From Ahaetulla prasina (Eukaryota; Chordata; Lepidosauria; Squamata; Colubridae), in the NCBI RefSeq assembly GCF_028640845.1, contig NC_080546.1, positions 56,059,409 through 56,123,408 of the forward strand: a stretch of 64,000 bases of DNA, in the 5' to 3' direction. A program made the position numbers and the translations under genes. The notes beneath the pieces are model-generated. The model was not told the DNA's origin. It did not search any database and saw only the letters and a list, made by a program, of their open reading frames with translations. Below, in pieces: positions 24,366-34,540 of this stretch (position 1 is the stretch's first letter; every line of letters starts with the position of its first letter).

Positions 24366-24720
24366 TTTATGAAATTTGAAACACAGACTTAATTATGTAT
24401 TCTTGCACATGGAAATTATACCTGAAAAGGTGTTCCAAAGGCACTTTTTCAAGAGGCAACTGGACTTTCTGTTTTTTCTTTGAAGAAATTTTGCTTCTTA
24501 TCCAAGAAGCTTCTTCGGCTCTTTCATTGAGAAGTTGGAGCTGTGCTTTCTGCAGGATGTTTTCTGCCCTGTGTCCCTTTACTGTTGAAGACAGGCACAG
24601 GCTGTTGGGGATGAGTCTGTGTTGTCTGCATCTCAAACTGAAGTACAAATGGTTTCTGTAGTCTGCCATTTTTCTGCAAATCTGTTTATATCCAGCAACA
24701 TTCAAAGGATGTTCATCCAA
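24366..24720 (-). pseudogene. Penelope-like N-terminal reading-frame remnant joined to a hairpin repeat
   Basis: The minus-strand open frame (117 codons from 24720) contains HLYFSLRCRQHRLIPNSLCL, STVKGHRAENILQKAQLQLL and NERAEE. It resembles the N-terminal region found upstream of the reverse transcriptase in Penelope-like elements (an aromatic HL-F--RC word, then IP-SL, then a helix ending LLNER). This comparison is from memory of the family. The frame then runs through the hairpin motif 24518-24485 and the arm sequence seen at 11484 and 24768. No RT or GIY-YIG domain is present. Confidence 0.45.
24485..24518 (-). ncRNA. Hammerhead-like hairpin, subfamily 2 (decayed core)
   Basis: On the minus strand: CCGAAGA, then A, stem GCTTCT, loop TGGATA, stem AGAAGC, then AAAATTTC, again 34 nt with the same spacing as subfamily 1. 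The 6-bp stem is perfect though its sequence is unrelated to that at 60940. The last box has lost the GAAACGTC form, so this copy would be inactive. Confidence 0.45.
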
Positions 24721-24729
24721 AATGTATAG

Positions 24730-24945
24730 TTAAATGTCTATGGAGATTGTCAGTCACCCAGGTGATAGTTGTCCCAAAGGTGCTTTTTCAAGAGGCAACT
24801 GGACTTTCTGGTTTTTGTTTGAAGATTTCAACCAAGAAGCTTCTTCAGCTCTTCAAACAAAAACCAGTAAGTCCAGTTGCCTCTTGAAAAAGCACCTTTG
24901 GGACAACCATGACTTGGATGACTGAAAACCTCCATAGGCACCTGA
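24730..24945. mobile_element. Penelope-like palindromic repeat with about 57-bp arms
   Basis: Arms 24768-24824 and 24851-24907 are reverse complements with one mismatch. Weaker pairing extends outward to about 24735 and 24940 (GGAGATTGTCAGTCACCC against ATGACTGAAAACCTCC). The spacer keeps CTGAAGAAGCTTCTTGG on the minus strand, but the second half of the stem is deleted. Confidence 0.65.
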
Positions 24946-25483
24946 AAAGATGTTATTATCAATTTAACATATACTCTGAATGTTTTATTTATTCTTTCCA
25001 AATAAAGCAGGGGGAGGGATCCAAATCATTTAAAAGAATGAGAAGGAATTAAAAGAAATGGAATTACAATTTGGAAATGAAAAAAGCAAGATTGCAGCAT
25101 GGGATCTATCAATGTGAATCTATACATGTCTGTTCAAATATGCATGCAAAAATCTTCTAGTGAATATTTATAGCCTATATCTGCATTGATAATGGGGAAA
25201 AATCATCATTATAATATCATCATCACTATCTAAGAATGAGTAGTCTTAAGAAGGGTTTCTACATTTCTTATTGGTTTTCTCCCACAGAACCAATATTAAA
25301 TCGTTGTTAGATCAGTGCAAATCCCTTGAAAATAGTTCATTGGAACACCAGTGGGATGATGACAGGAGTGAAGTATTTGAATATGCAAACTCATGAGGGG
25401 TCAGCTAAAAACATTTTTTTATAAAATTGCCATCTGAAAGAAGACACAGCTGCTGTAACAGTTCACAAATGTGTTTCCACACA
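24946..25483. other. Unassigned DNA with a possible exon
   Basis: Nothing is firmly supported except the weak exon candidate at 25288-25396. Confidence 0.4.
25288..25396 (+). CDS. Possible terminal coding exon (unrecognised)
   Basis: A pyrimidine-rich run ending GGTTTTCTCCCACAG (to 25287) could be a splice acceptor. The following DNA is open in one frame for 35 codons to a TGA at 25394-25396. It includes KSLLDQCKSLENSSLEHQW and DDDRSEVFEYANS. No ATG, donor or upstream exon was identified, and an open run of this length can occur by chance. I do not recognise the peptide. Confidence 0.15.
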
Positions 25484-25491
25484 TTCTAAAG

Positions 25492-25651
25492 CAGGGATGG
25501 GCAACTTTATGGCAACTTTATGACCTGTGGGCAACTTTATGACCTGTGGGCTTCAACTCCAAGAATTCCTGAGTTAGCATGGCATGGCTGGCTCACAATT
25601 CTGGGAGCTGAACTCCACAGGTCATAAAGTTGCCATAGTTGCCCATCCCTG
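25492..25651. mobile_element. hAT-type MITE, 160 bp
   Basis: Ends CAGGGATGGGCAACT and AGTTGCCCATCCCTG are inverted copies, and the inner sequence also pairs, so the whole forms one hairpin. Flanks TTCTAAAG (25484-25491) and TTCTAAAC (25652-25659) are an 8-bp duplication with one change, the size expected for hAT. An inner piece GGGCAACTTTATGACCTGT is repeated in tandem near 25530. It has no coding capacity. Confidence 0.85.
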
Positions 25652-25659
25652 TTCTAAAC

Positions 25660-27113
25660 CCTTTTTGATTCTGGGTGGTTGCCATCCCAAAAACATTTGT
25701 CAAGGACATTTATCACCCCTTCTGGTAGATTAATAAGAAACAACATATTTAGGGTTGTTTCAGAGCTGTCTGCAGGTTATGGTTTAAAAATGCAAACATG
25801 CGTCCACAACAGTGCAGTTGAAACTCTTCTTGTTTTGACATGCATCACAAATGTGATAGAAATAAAAACAAAACATGCAATGTTTTGATTGCACTATTGT
25901 GACTACCATCTTAACTTTTTTGGAACCATACCCTGCAGAAATCCCTGGGTTTTTTAATATTGTTAAATAACCATGAAGGAAACAGTGAATATTCAACATA
26001 CAATGTATATTCACCCATTAAAATAAATTTTGATCCATAATATACTTGGGATAACCTGCCTATGTTTTTAAAAGAGGATGAAAAAACAAGGCATTACTAA
26101 CTGAGATATTTTGTATAATTAACCCTCCAGTTTAATAATTTTTGATGCTATAGTCTATGTTGTAATTGACATAAGCAATTTCAGGACATATTCTGAATTC
26201 TAAATTATCTCATTCAACTGAAATGTGTTTTAAGTGCACTATCCTGACACTTTTGGCAATTCAACTGTTAATTACCTTAGTTTCATTCTGGTGCTACCTT
26301 TGATGCTAAAATTGTCTTAAGAATTAATGTAATTTCATTACATACTGCTTGGGTTAAAGGGAGATGTTTCTTAAATATTTCAAGGAAGAACTCTTTCTAA
26401 ATGTAACAAATGCTAAAGTGTGAAAAGGTTTTACTTACAACAAATTTAATATGGTATTTTTCACATTATTCAACAGGTGATCCAAGCTTCTAGGCTGGTA
26501 CTGATTAGTGAACGATGCATAATAAAGCAGAAATCTAAGGGGAAATGTGGATATAATACTAAACTATAATAAATCCCAAAAGGCATTCAGTAACACTTAA
26601 GGTCACAATGTAGGAGTACGGCAGGATTCAAAATGGTGACAGCTTCTGAAACAATCTCTCATCATCTCGCATCTGTGGTTCAGTCTTAAGCCTAACCATG
26701 TCATCAGATGTAAGAAAAGAACCTAGTCCAATCCCAGTAATGATACTGAAGTCCATAAATCCAATAAATCAAAAGTTCAACTATGTACTTATTCCACATC
26801 CAAAATGTTTTTCACTAAAATCATGGTTAACACCTCAGTTCTTTCTAATCCTTCATTAAATTAATGTACACTGTACTGTTTCTTTGTTGAATCTGGATCA
26901 AGTCTTGACTAGTCAAGGCTGACTGCTTCTTGAAAACTGAAAACTGACTCAGCAGGATTTGCTCCAGTACTTAAGAAGGCTGAGGTCTAAGGAGTTAGCA
27001 TATTGGAAAAGCTAATTCAGCTTCTAAGTAGCCAATGACATCCACTGTGCAAATGCAGCTCAGATGAGGACCCTAATAGACCTCTTGCCTGCTTCATGAT
27101 TATGTTATCTGGA
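25660..27113. other. Unassigned AT-rich DNA
   Basis: No feature supported. Confidence 0.55.
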
Positions 27114-27238
27114 CTTCCACCCAGGGGTGGGATTCTATCAGTCTGGAGGGGTTCAGGTGAACCAGTAGCTCTGACGATCAGCTGGGAGCTAATCGGTCTG
27201 CTCTGACAATCAGCTGGGCCCACCTGCCCCTGCAGTTT

Positions 27239-27247
27239 ACTTACCTT
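27239..27247 (-). other. Splice-donor-like site inside the hAT element
   Basis: AAGGTAAGT on the minus strand fits the vertebrate donor consensus. It lies about 290 bases downstream of the TATA box at 27546-27539, so together they could mark a short non-coding first exon. This is inference. Confidence 0.3.
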
Positions 27248-27538
27248 TATCTTTGCAGCTGATTAGTGCAGCAGAGAAGATAACATGGAAGGTGTTCTGT
27301 CCCCTCCCAACCACAACCAAAAAGACACGCAAGCTGACTATCTTTGCCAGCAATTTACTCCGATGACAGATAACAGTTCTGGTAACGAACCTGCGATTGC
27401 CTGCCAAGTTCTCCTCAGACCAGCGTAATTGCATTTCAGGAATAAACAGAAGCCAAAGTCTGAATCACAAAATAGCACAGCCAAAGCTCCCAAAAGTCTG
27501 TTTTTGTCTGTCACAGAGCCCAAAGACAGCTCCACCCA

Positions 27539-27546
27539 CTTTTATA
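27539..27546 (-). promoter_or_regulatory. TATA box inside the hAT element
   Basis: GGGTATAAAAGTGGG on the minus strand is a close TATA-box match in a GC-rich setting. A start of transcription would be expected near 27510. It may be a relic of the promoter of an autonomous parent, or of an LTR captured by the element. Confidence 0.4.
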
Positions 27547-28275
27547 CCCTGTGGGGTGTGGCTCTGTGACTCAGCACTCCCTGGGCTGGCCCCTTCCTTC
27601 CTTTTGCTGCACATGCTTCACTTGGCATTGCTGCCTTGCATCTAGCCACAATTGATTCTCCTCAGCTGGCTCTTGGAGCTCTGCCAGGGAGGAGGAGGAG
27701 GGGTTGGGGGAAAGAGGCCGTGTCAGCTCTTCTTCCTCCACCTGGCCTGCCTCTGGGACCTGGAGCAGAGCCAGAGAGAAAGGTTCCGCAGAGGGAAGCC
27801 CTGTCAGCTCTTCCCCCTCACTCTCTGAGTCACTCTCAGCCAGGAGGCCCGGCTCGGGGGCTGCAGCAGACACAACAGAAGGTGATTTTTCGTTGAACTG
27901 TGCGAAGAGCACGATCACTGAACCAGTTATTAAACTGGAAGAATCCCACCACTGCTTCCACCTAAACTCCTCTTTTATTTCCCAAAAATAATAAACAAGA
28001 GGTTTCAACATGAGATGGAGAAGAAGTCAGTCAGTTCAGAACTGGCCACTCATGTGCTGAAGTTGTATTGTATTATATTGTACAGTAAATTATTCCATAT
28101 ATCTTATTTTGAAAGTGGCTGAGAAACACCTTGTAATAAAAGAGCTATTCATAGACTCTTTTTTATTGCTGATGTTGTTAAAAGATCCTGATTTTAATTT
28201 CACTTGAAGTAAAAATGTACCGGCCCCCCAGTCCCTACCTGTTCCTCGGGCGGCCATGATCCTCAGAGCTTGGCT

Positions 28276-29361
28276 CTTCGGCTGATGTTGTGTAATGCCC
28301 GGTCCGTGGCTAATAAAGCTCCCCTGATTTGCGACCTTATTCAGGGGGAGTCCGCGGACCTGATGAGCATTACGGAGACCTGGTTGGGTCCAGAGGGGGG
28401 TTCCCCTTGTTGAGCTGTGCCCTCCAGGTTTCCGAGCATTTCATCAGCCGAGGGCCCAAGGTAGGGGTGGGGGGGTGGCGGTTGTTATTAAGGAAGATCT
28501 AGAGCCGAGGGAGGCCACTGTTCCTCAGATTGCCGGCTGTGAATCCCTCTATGTGCGGTGGGGCCATAGGAATCAGTTGGGCTTGTTGATCGCGTACCTG
28601 GTTCCTTGCTGCGTGACCACAGCCCTGCCTGAGCTGTTGGAGGTACTTGCGCTGTGGCGGTTGAGACCCCCAGACTTGTAGTCATGGGGGATTTCAACCT
28701 TCCATCTGCTGGCTTGTTATCGATGGCAGCTCGGGAGTTCCAGGCTTCCATGACGGCCTTGGACTTGATTCGAGTAAACAATGGCCCTACGCACTTGGGG
28801 GGAGGCACACTGGATCTGATTTATATCTCTGGACAGTGGTTAAATGATCTGGAATTAGATGATTTAGTAACAGAACCAATGTCATGGTCCGATCATTTTC
28901 TCCTTCGCCTAGACTTCCGAACCGCCACTCACCATCGCAGGGAGATGGTGCCTGATGGACCCGGAGAGGTTCCTGACGGATCTTGGGCCATTTCCTGAGG
29001 ATCTGGCCCACGGCCCGACTGAGGAACTAGTCGTGGCCTGGGAACAGGCCGTGGCTGGGGCCTTGGACCGTGTCGTGCCTTTGCGGCCTCTGACCCAGCG
29101 TAGATCTCGTCCAGCACCTTGGTTCTCCGAGGGGCTGAGGGAGATGAAACGCCGGAGAAGACGTCTAGAGAGCACTTGGAGGTCCAGTCGTTCTGAAGCT
29201 GATCGGACACTAGTCAGGTCCTATTCTAGGACCTACCTAGTGGCAATGGGGGAGGCGAGGCGTTCTTACGCCTCCACCCTCATTGTGTCGGCAGATAACC
29301 GCCCGGCCGCCCTGTTTCGGGTGGCCCGCTCCCTCCTTCATCAGGAGGTGCGGGATGACCC
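28276..29361 (+). pseudogene. CR1 ORF2 endonuclease region, frameshifted
   Basis: An APE-type endonuclease is readable across several frames. It shows LRLMLCNARSVANK (28276 on), LMSITETWLGPEGG with the catalytic glutamate, VVMGDFNLP (28681 on), THLGGGTLDLIYISGQ and MSWSDHFLLRLDF with the DH pair (28888-28899). After this comes the linker MDPERFLTDLGPFPEDLAHG (28955 on). Reading frames change at least four times (near 28400, 28640, 28960 and 29370), so no intact protein can be made. The known role of this domain is to nick target DNA and prime reverse transcription. Confidence 0.85.
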
Positions 29362-31068
29362 TTGCAGGGACGAGCCGAGGAGTTTAGTGGTTATCTATAC
29401 GATAAAATCGCTCAGCTCCGGGATGGTCTGGACCGAAATTGGGATGATCCAAGCGAGGGAGAGGAGACACGTCTTGTTGAGCCGGTTTGGGATGAGTTTG
29501 ACCCTGTGGCTCCCGAGGACGTGGACAGGTTGTTGGGGAGGCTTCACGCCACTACATGTTTACTGGACCCGTGCCCTTCCTGGATGGTACTGACCACTCA
29601 GGAGGTGACACGAGGCTGGCTCCAGAGGATTATCAACGCTTCTCTGTTGGAAGGGGTTTTCCCTGCCGCCTTGAAAGAGGCGGTGGTGAGACCCCTCCTC
29701 AAGAAGCCCTCCCTGGACCCAGCTATTTTGGGTAACTATCGTCCAGTCTCCAACCTTCGCTTCGTTGCGAAGGTTGTAGAGAGTGCTGTGGCGCGACAGC
29801 TACCCCAATACCTGGATGAAGCCGTCTATCTAGACCCGTTCCAGTCCGGCTTTCGACCCAGATACAGCACGGAGACAGCTTTGGTCGCATTGGTGGATGA
29901 TCTCTGGCGGGCCAGGGCCAGGGGATACTCCTCTGCCCTGGTCCTATTAGACCTCTCAGCGGCTTTTGATACCATCGACCATGGTATCTTGCTGCGCCGG
30001 TTGGGGGGATTGGGAGTGGGAGGCACCGTGCATCGGTGGTTCTCCTCCTATCTCTCCGACTGGTCGCAGACGGTGTTGACAGGGGGGCAGAGGTCGGCCA
30101 CGAGGTGCCTCACTTGTGGGGTCCCGCAGGGGTCGATTCTCTCGCCCCTGCTGTTCAACATCTACATGAAGCCGTTGGGTGAGATCATCAGTGGCTTCGG
30201 GGTGAGATACCAACAGTACGCTGATGACATCCAGCTGTACTTTTCCACCCCGGGCCACCCCAATGAAGTTTTTGAAGTGCTGTCCCGGTGTTTGGAAGCC
30301 GTATGGGTCTGGATGGGGAGAAACAGGCTCAAGCTTAATCCCTCCAAGACGGAGTGGCTGTGGATGCTGGCATCCCGATTCAGTCAACTGCAGCCGCGGT
30401 TGACTGTTGGAGGCGAGTTACTGGCCCCAAAGAATAGGGTGCGCAACTTAGGTGTCCTCCTGGATGATCGGCTGTCATTTGAAGATCATTTGACGGTCGT
30501 CTCCAGGAGGGCCTTCCACCAGGTTCGCCTGGTTCGGCAGTTGCGCCCCTTTCTTGATCGAGATGCCTTGTGCACAGTCACTCATGCGCTCGTTACCTCT
30601 CGCTTGGATTATTGTAATGCTCTCTACATGGGGCTCCCCTTGAAGTGCACTCGGAGGCTTCAGTTAGTCCAGAATGCAGCTGCGCGGGTGATAGAGGGAG
30701 CTACGCGTAGCTCCCATGTAACACCGCTCCTGCGCAGACTGCACTGGCTACCTGTGGCCTTTTGAGTGCACTTTAAGGTGTTGGTTACGACCTTTAAAGC
30801 GCTCCATGGCTTAGGGCCTGGGTACCTACGGGACCGCCTGCTGTTACCACATGCCTCCCACCGACCCACACGCTCTCACAGAGAGGGACTTCTCAGGGTG
30901 CCGTCCGCCAAACAATGTCGGCTGGCGGCCCCCAGGGGAAGGGCCTTCTCTGTGGGGGCTCCCACACTCTGGAACGAGCTTCCCCCAGGTTTACGCCAAA
31001 TACCTGACCTTCGGACTTTTCGCTGCGAACTGAAGACACACCTTTTTATCCGCGCGGAGCTGGCTTAA
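29362..31068 (+). pseudogene. CR1 ORF2 reverse transcriptase and C-terminal region, one in-frame stop
   Basis: An open frame of 467 codons (29362-30765) is followed, in the same frame, by 100 more codons to 31068. Only a TGA at 30763-30765 separates them. The second copy has CGG there, so the stop looks like decay of an arginine codon. RT motifs in order are LGNYRPVSNLRFVAKVVES, DPFQSGFRPRYSTETALVA, LLDLSAAFDTIDHGILLRR, CGVPQGSILSPLLFNIYM and the intact catalytic YADD at 30217-30228. The tail LWNELPPGLRQIPDLRTF is typical of CR1. The reverse-transcriptase core is therefore complete here, although the endonuclease in front is broken. Confidence 0.9.
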
Positions 31069-31214
31069 ATTGAATTTTAAATGTCAAATTTTATTAATTT
31101 TAAATGGTTTTTTTTAGTGTATAGTAAATTTTTAAATTGTCAGGCTAATTTAAATAAGTTTTTTAAATTGCATTTAAATTGTATTTTGTATTGTTTGTTT
31201 TATTCTGCCTGTAC

Positions 31215-31245
31215 ACCGCCCTGAGTCCTTCGGGAGAAGGGCGGT
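31215..31245 (+). other. CR1 3'-terminal hairpin
   Basis: ACCGCCCTGAGTCCTTCGGG followed by AGAAGGGCGGT: ACCGCCCT pairs with AGGGCGGT. The same hairpin ends the copy at 34292-34323, the minus copy at 40572-40602 and, slightly changed, both SINEs (1609-1636, 12652-12680). In this LINE group the 3' end is what the reverse transcriptase recognises. Confidence 0.75.
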
Positions 31246-31285
31246 ATAAAAATCAAATAAATAAATAAATAAATAAATAAATAAA

Positions 31286-31904
31286 TTTTTAAAAAAAGAA
31301 ATGTACTTGAGAAATTGCTGAATAAGATAGTTTAACATAGGTTTGTTATCTTTTGTTAACACACTGAAGACAATGAAGGAGCCAATAATTGTTACAATGT
31401 TTCTACTGACAACCATAGACGTCTTATCTTTTGAGAAATTTGTTAGATTTTAAACATGTTCCTCACAACTATTTTGCAGGAATGAATACTGTAGTATTCT
31501 CACCCTTAAATCTGGAATTATTATTATTTTTTTGTCTCCTTTCACATATTCAGACATTACTTAAAGCAATACAGAAGTTCTATGCATTCAGAAAAACCTA
31601 TTGTTGCATATGAATATATTTCTAATAACAAGCAATATGCAACTTTTTATTAAGAAAAAATAAATTTCAGAGAAATGGTAAACAAAGAAAAATGGTGAAA
31701 TCTTGTTACCAATTTCTTCATGGAGCTTATATTTGCAGAACAGGTGAGAAATTATTTTCTATTTTATTTAGGGAACACTTTAATTAAGATTTGAAAACAA
31801 AAGGTTGTGCTATAAAAAAAAAATAACTTATTAGACAAATAGCTAAGTCTTTTAAACTTTCCTTCAGATAAGTTTCTAAATCAAAATATGATTTTAAATG
31901 AATA
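31286..31904. other. Unassigned AT-rich DNA
   Basis: No feature supported. Confidence 0.55.
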
Positions 31905-32068
31905 ACAGAGTTGGAAGAGATCTTGGAGGTGTTCTAGTCCAATCTCTGCTCAAAAATCTCCAATCATGGAGCACCCAATAACTTTTCTGAGGTAAGCTGG
32001 ACTTTCTGACCGCCATTCACCACCGCAGGGAGACGGAGCCGACACGTTGGTTCCGTCCCAGGCGCCTG

Positions 32069-33472
32069 ATGGACCCGGAGGGGTTCCGGACGGAGCTTGG
32101 GCCATTTCCTGAGAGTCTGGCTCACGGCTCGGTTGAGGAACTTGTTGCGGCCTGGGAACGGGCCGCGGCGGGGGCCTTAGACCGGGTCGTGCCTTTGCGG
32201 CCTCTGACCCGGCACAGGTCCCAACCAGCTCCTTGGTTCTCCGAGGAGCTGAGAGGGATGAAGCACCGGAGAAGACGCCTAGAGAGTTCCTGGAGGTCTA
32301 GCCGACTAGTGAAGTCCTATACTAGGGCTTACCTAGTGGCATTGAGGGAAGCGAGGCGTAGCTACGCCTCCTCCCTCATTGCATCGGCAGATAACCGCCC
32401 AGCCGCCCTGTTTCGGGTGACCCGCTCCCTCCTACACCAGGGGGAGCGGGATGACCCGTTGCAGGGACGTGCTGAGGAGTTTAACGGTTATCTATACGAT
32501 AAAATCGTTCAGCTTCGGGATGGTTTGGACCAAGATTGCGGTGATACGGGTGAGACGGCTGAGGGTGGTCTTGGTGACATTTTATGGGATGAGTTTGACC
32601 CTGTCGCTCCCGAGGACATGGACAGGTTGTTGGGGAGGCTGAATGCCACCACATGTTTACTGGACCCGTGCCCCTCCTGGTTGGTGCTGGCCACGCAGGA
32701 GGTGACACGAGGCTGGCTCCAGGCGATTACGGGCGCTTCTTTGGTGGAGGGTGTCTTTCCGGCCGCCTTGAAAGAGGCGGTGGTGAGGCCCCTCCTCAAG
32801 AAGCCTTCCCTGGACCCGGCTGTTTTAGGTAATTATCGTCCGGTCTCCAACCTTCGCTTCGCGGCGAAGGTTGTTGAGAGTATGGTGGCATATCAGTTTC
32901 CCTTGCACCTGGATGAAACTGTCTATCTAGACCCGTTCCAGTCCGGTTTCCGGCCCGGTTACAGCACTGAGACGGCTTTGGTCGCGTTGGTGGATGATCT
33001 CTGGAGGGCCAGGGATAGGGGTTGTTCCTCTGCCCTGGTCCTATTAGACCTCTCAGCGGCTTTCGATACCATCGACCATGGTATCCTGCTGCGCCGGTTG
33101 GAGGGATTGGGAGTGGGAGGCACCGTTTATCGGTGGTTCTCCTCCTATCTCTCCGACCGGTCGCAGTCGGTGTTGACAGGGGGGCAGAGGTCGGCCCCGA
33201 GGCGCCTCACTTGTGGGGTGCCGCAGGGATCGATCCTCTCGCCCCTTCTGTTCAACATCTATATGAAGCCGCTGGGTGAGATCATCAGTGGGTTCGGTGG
33301 GGTCGATGACACCCAGCTGTACTTTTCCACACCGGACCACCCCAACGAAGCTATCGAAGTGCTGTCCCGGTGTCTGGAGGCCGTACGGGTCTGGATGGGG
33401 AGAAACAGGCTCAAGCTCAATCCCTCCAAGACAGAGTGGCTGTGGATGCTGGCATCCCGGTACATCAGCTAA
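32069..33472 (+). pseudogene. CR1 ORF2 RT region with damaged catalytic box
   Basis: The frame is open for 467 codons. RT motifs LGNYRPVSNLRFAAKVVES, DPFQSGFRPGYSTETALVA, LLDLSAAFDTIDHGILLRR and CGVPQGSILSPLLFNIYM are all present. Where the sister copy has the YADD box, 15 bases are missing and only VDD remains (33302-33310). The tyrosine and alanine of the active site are gone, so the enzyme would be dead even though the frame is open. The frame ends at 33472 because of a one-base deletion near 33456 relative to the sister copy. Confidence 0.9.
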
Positions 33473-34149
33473 ACCCGCAGCTGACCATCGGTGGCGAGTC
33501 ATTGGCCCCGATGGAGAGGGTGCGCAACTTAGGCGTCCTCCTGGATGAACGGCTGTCTCTAGAAGATCACTTGACGGCCGTCTCCAGGAGAGCATTCTAC
33601 CAGGTTCGCCTGGTGCGCCAGTTGCGCCCCTTTCTGGACCGGGAGGCCCTATGCACGGTCACTCACGCTCTTGTGATGTCTCGCCTGGATTACTGCAACG
33701 CTCTCTACATGGGGCTTCCCTTGAATGGCATCCGGAGGCTGCAGTTAGTCCAGAATGCGGCTGCGCGGGTGATAGAGAGAGCCCCTCGTGGCTCCCGCAT
33801 AACACCCATCCTGCGCAGGCTGCACTGGCTACCTGTGGCCTTCCGGGTGCGCTTCAAGGTTTTGGTGACCACCTTTAAAGCGCTCCATGGCATAGGGCCG
33901 GGTTATCTACGGGACCGCCTACTGTGACCACATACCTCTCACCAACCCGTGCGCTCTCACAGAGAGGGACTCCTCAGGGTGCCGTCAGCGAGGCAGTGTC
34001 GTCTGGCGACACCCAGGGGAAGGGCCTTCTCTGTGGGGGCTCCCACCCTCTGGAACGAACTCCCCCCAGGACTCCGTCAACTTCCTGACCTTCGAACCTT
34101 CCGTCGCGAGCTCAAGACACATTTATTCATCTGTGCAGGACTGGCTTAG
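33461..34149 (+). pseudogene. CR1 ORF2 C-terminal part, after the frameshift
   Basis: In the next frame the protein continues with QLNPQLTIGGESLAP, VRNLGVLLDERLSLEDHL, ALVMSRLDYCNALYMGLP and LQLVQNAAARVIERAP. A TGA at 33925-33927 then interrupts. The frame resumes to 34149 with FSVGAPTLWNELPPGLRQ. The order and content match 30400-31068 of the sister copy. Confidence 0.85.
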
Positions 34150-34540
34150 ATTTTAAATTTAGAGGGGTTTTAAATTGATTTTAATATTTATATTTTATAT
34201 TTATATTTCTATTTTTTAATAATTTGGGCGTTAGAATAAGTTTTTTTAAGGATTATTTTAATTTGTACATTGATGTTTTATATGCCTGTGAACCGCCCTG
34301 AGTCCTTTGGGAGATAGGGCGGTATATAAATTCGAATAATAAATAAATAAATAAATAAGCTGTTCCACTGATTAATTCTCATTGTCAGGAAAGTTCTCCT
34401 TAGTTCTAGGATTACAGTAGTCTTTGTTCAGTTTGCATCCATTGTTTCTTGTTCTGCCTTCAGGTGATTTGGAAAATAGGTTGATCCCTTCTTTGTGACA
34501 GTCCCTGAAATATTGGAGCACTGCTATCATGCCACCTCTA

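Larger units (their letters stand above)
27122..27954. mobile_element. Non-autonomous hAT-type DNA transposon, 833 bp, with perfect 8-bp duplication
   Basis: Terminal repeats are CAGGGGTGGGATTC at 27122-27135 and GAATCCCACCACTG at 27941-27954. CTTCCACC lies immediately on both sides (27114-27121 and 27955-27962). The inside is much more GC-rich than its surroundings. It has no transposase motif, so it must have been moved by an enzyme made elsewhere. A minus-strand frame at 28011-27571 (acidic, with ESDSESEGEELTG) has no known function and runs past the element end. A TATA box and a splice-donor-like site inside are listed separately. Confidence 0.85.
28216..31285 (+). mobile_element. CR1 LINE, near-complete ORF2 with 3' end
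   Basis: The element starts near ATGTACCGGCCCCCCAGTCC, carries endonuclease and RT regions, and ends with a hairpin (31215-31245) and an (AAAT)n tail to about 31285. It is GC-rich in AT-rich surroundings. No ORF1 is seen, so it is probably 5'-truncated or lacks the leader. It is closely similar along its length to the truncated copy at 32000-34355. Confidence 0.9.
32000..34355 (+). mobile_element. 5'-truncated CR1 LINE inserted in an older CR1
   Basis: Homology to the copy at 28216 starts at about its base 28908, past the endonuclease core, and runs to the 3' hairpin (34292-34323) and an (AAAT)n tail. TAAGCTG occurs at 31993-31999 and 34356-34362, a short target-site duplication. The sense strand is opposite to that of the host CR1. 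Confidence 0.85.

Noticed and set aside
27571..28011. 146-codon acidic minus-strand frame as a host gene
   Set aside because: It lies mostly inside the hAT element and crosses its end, so it cannot be one conserved gene.
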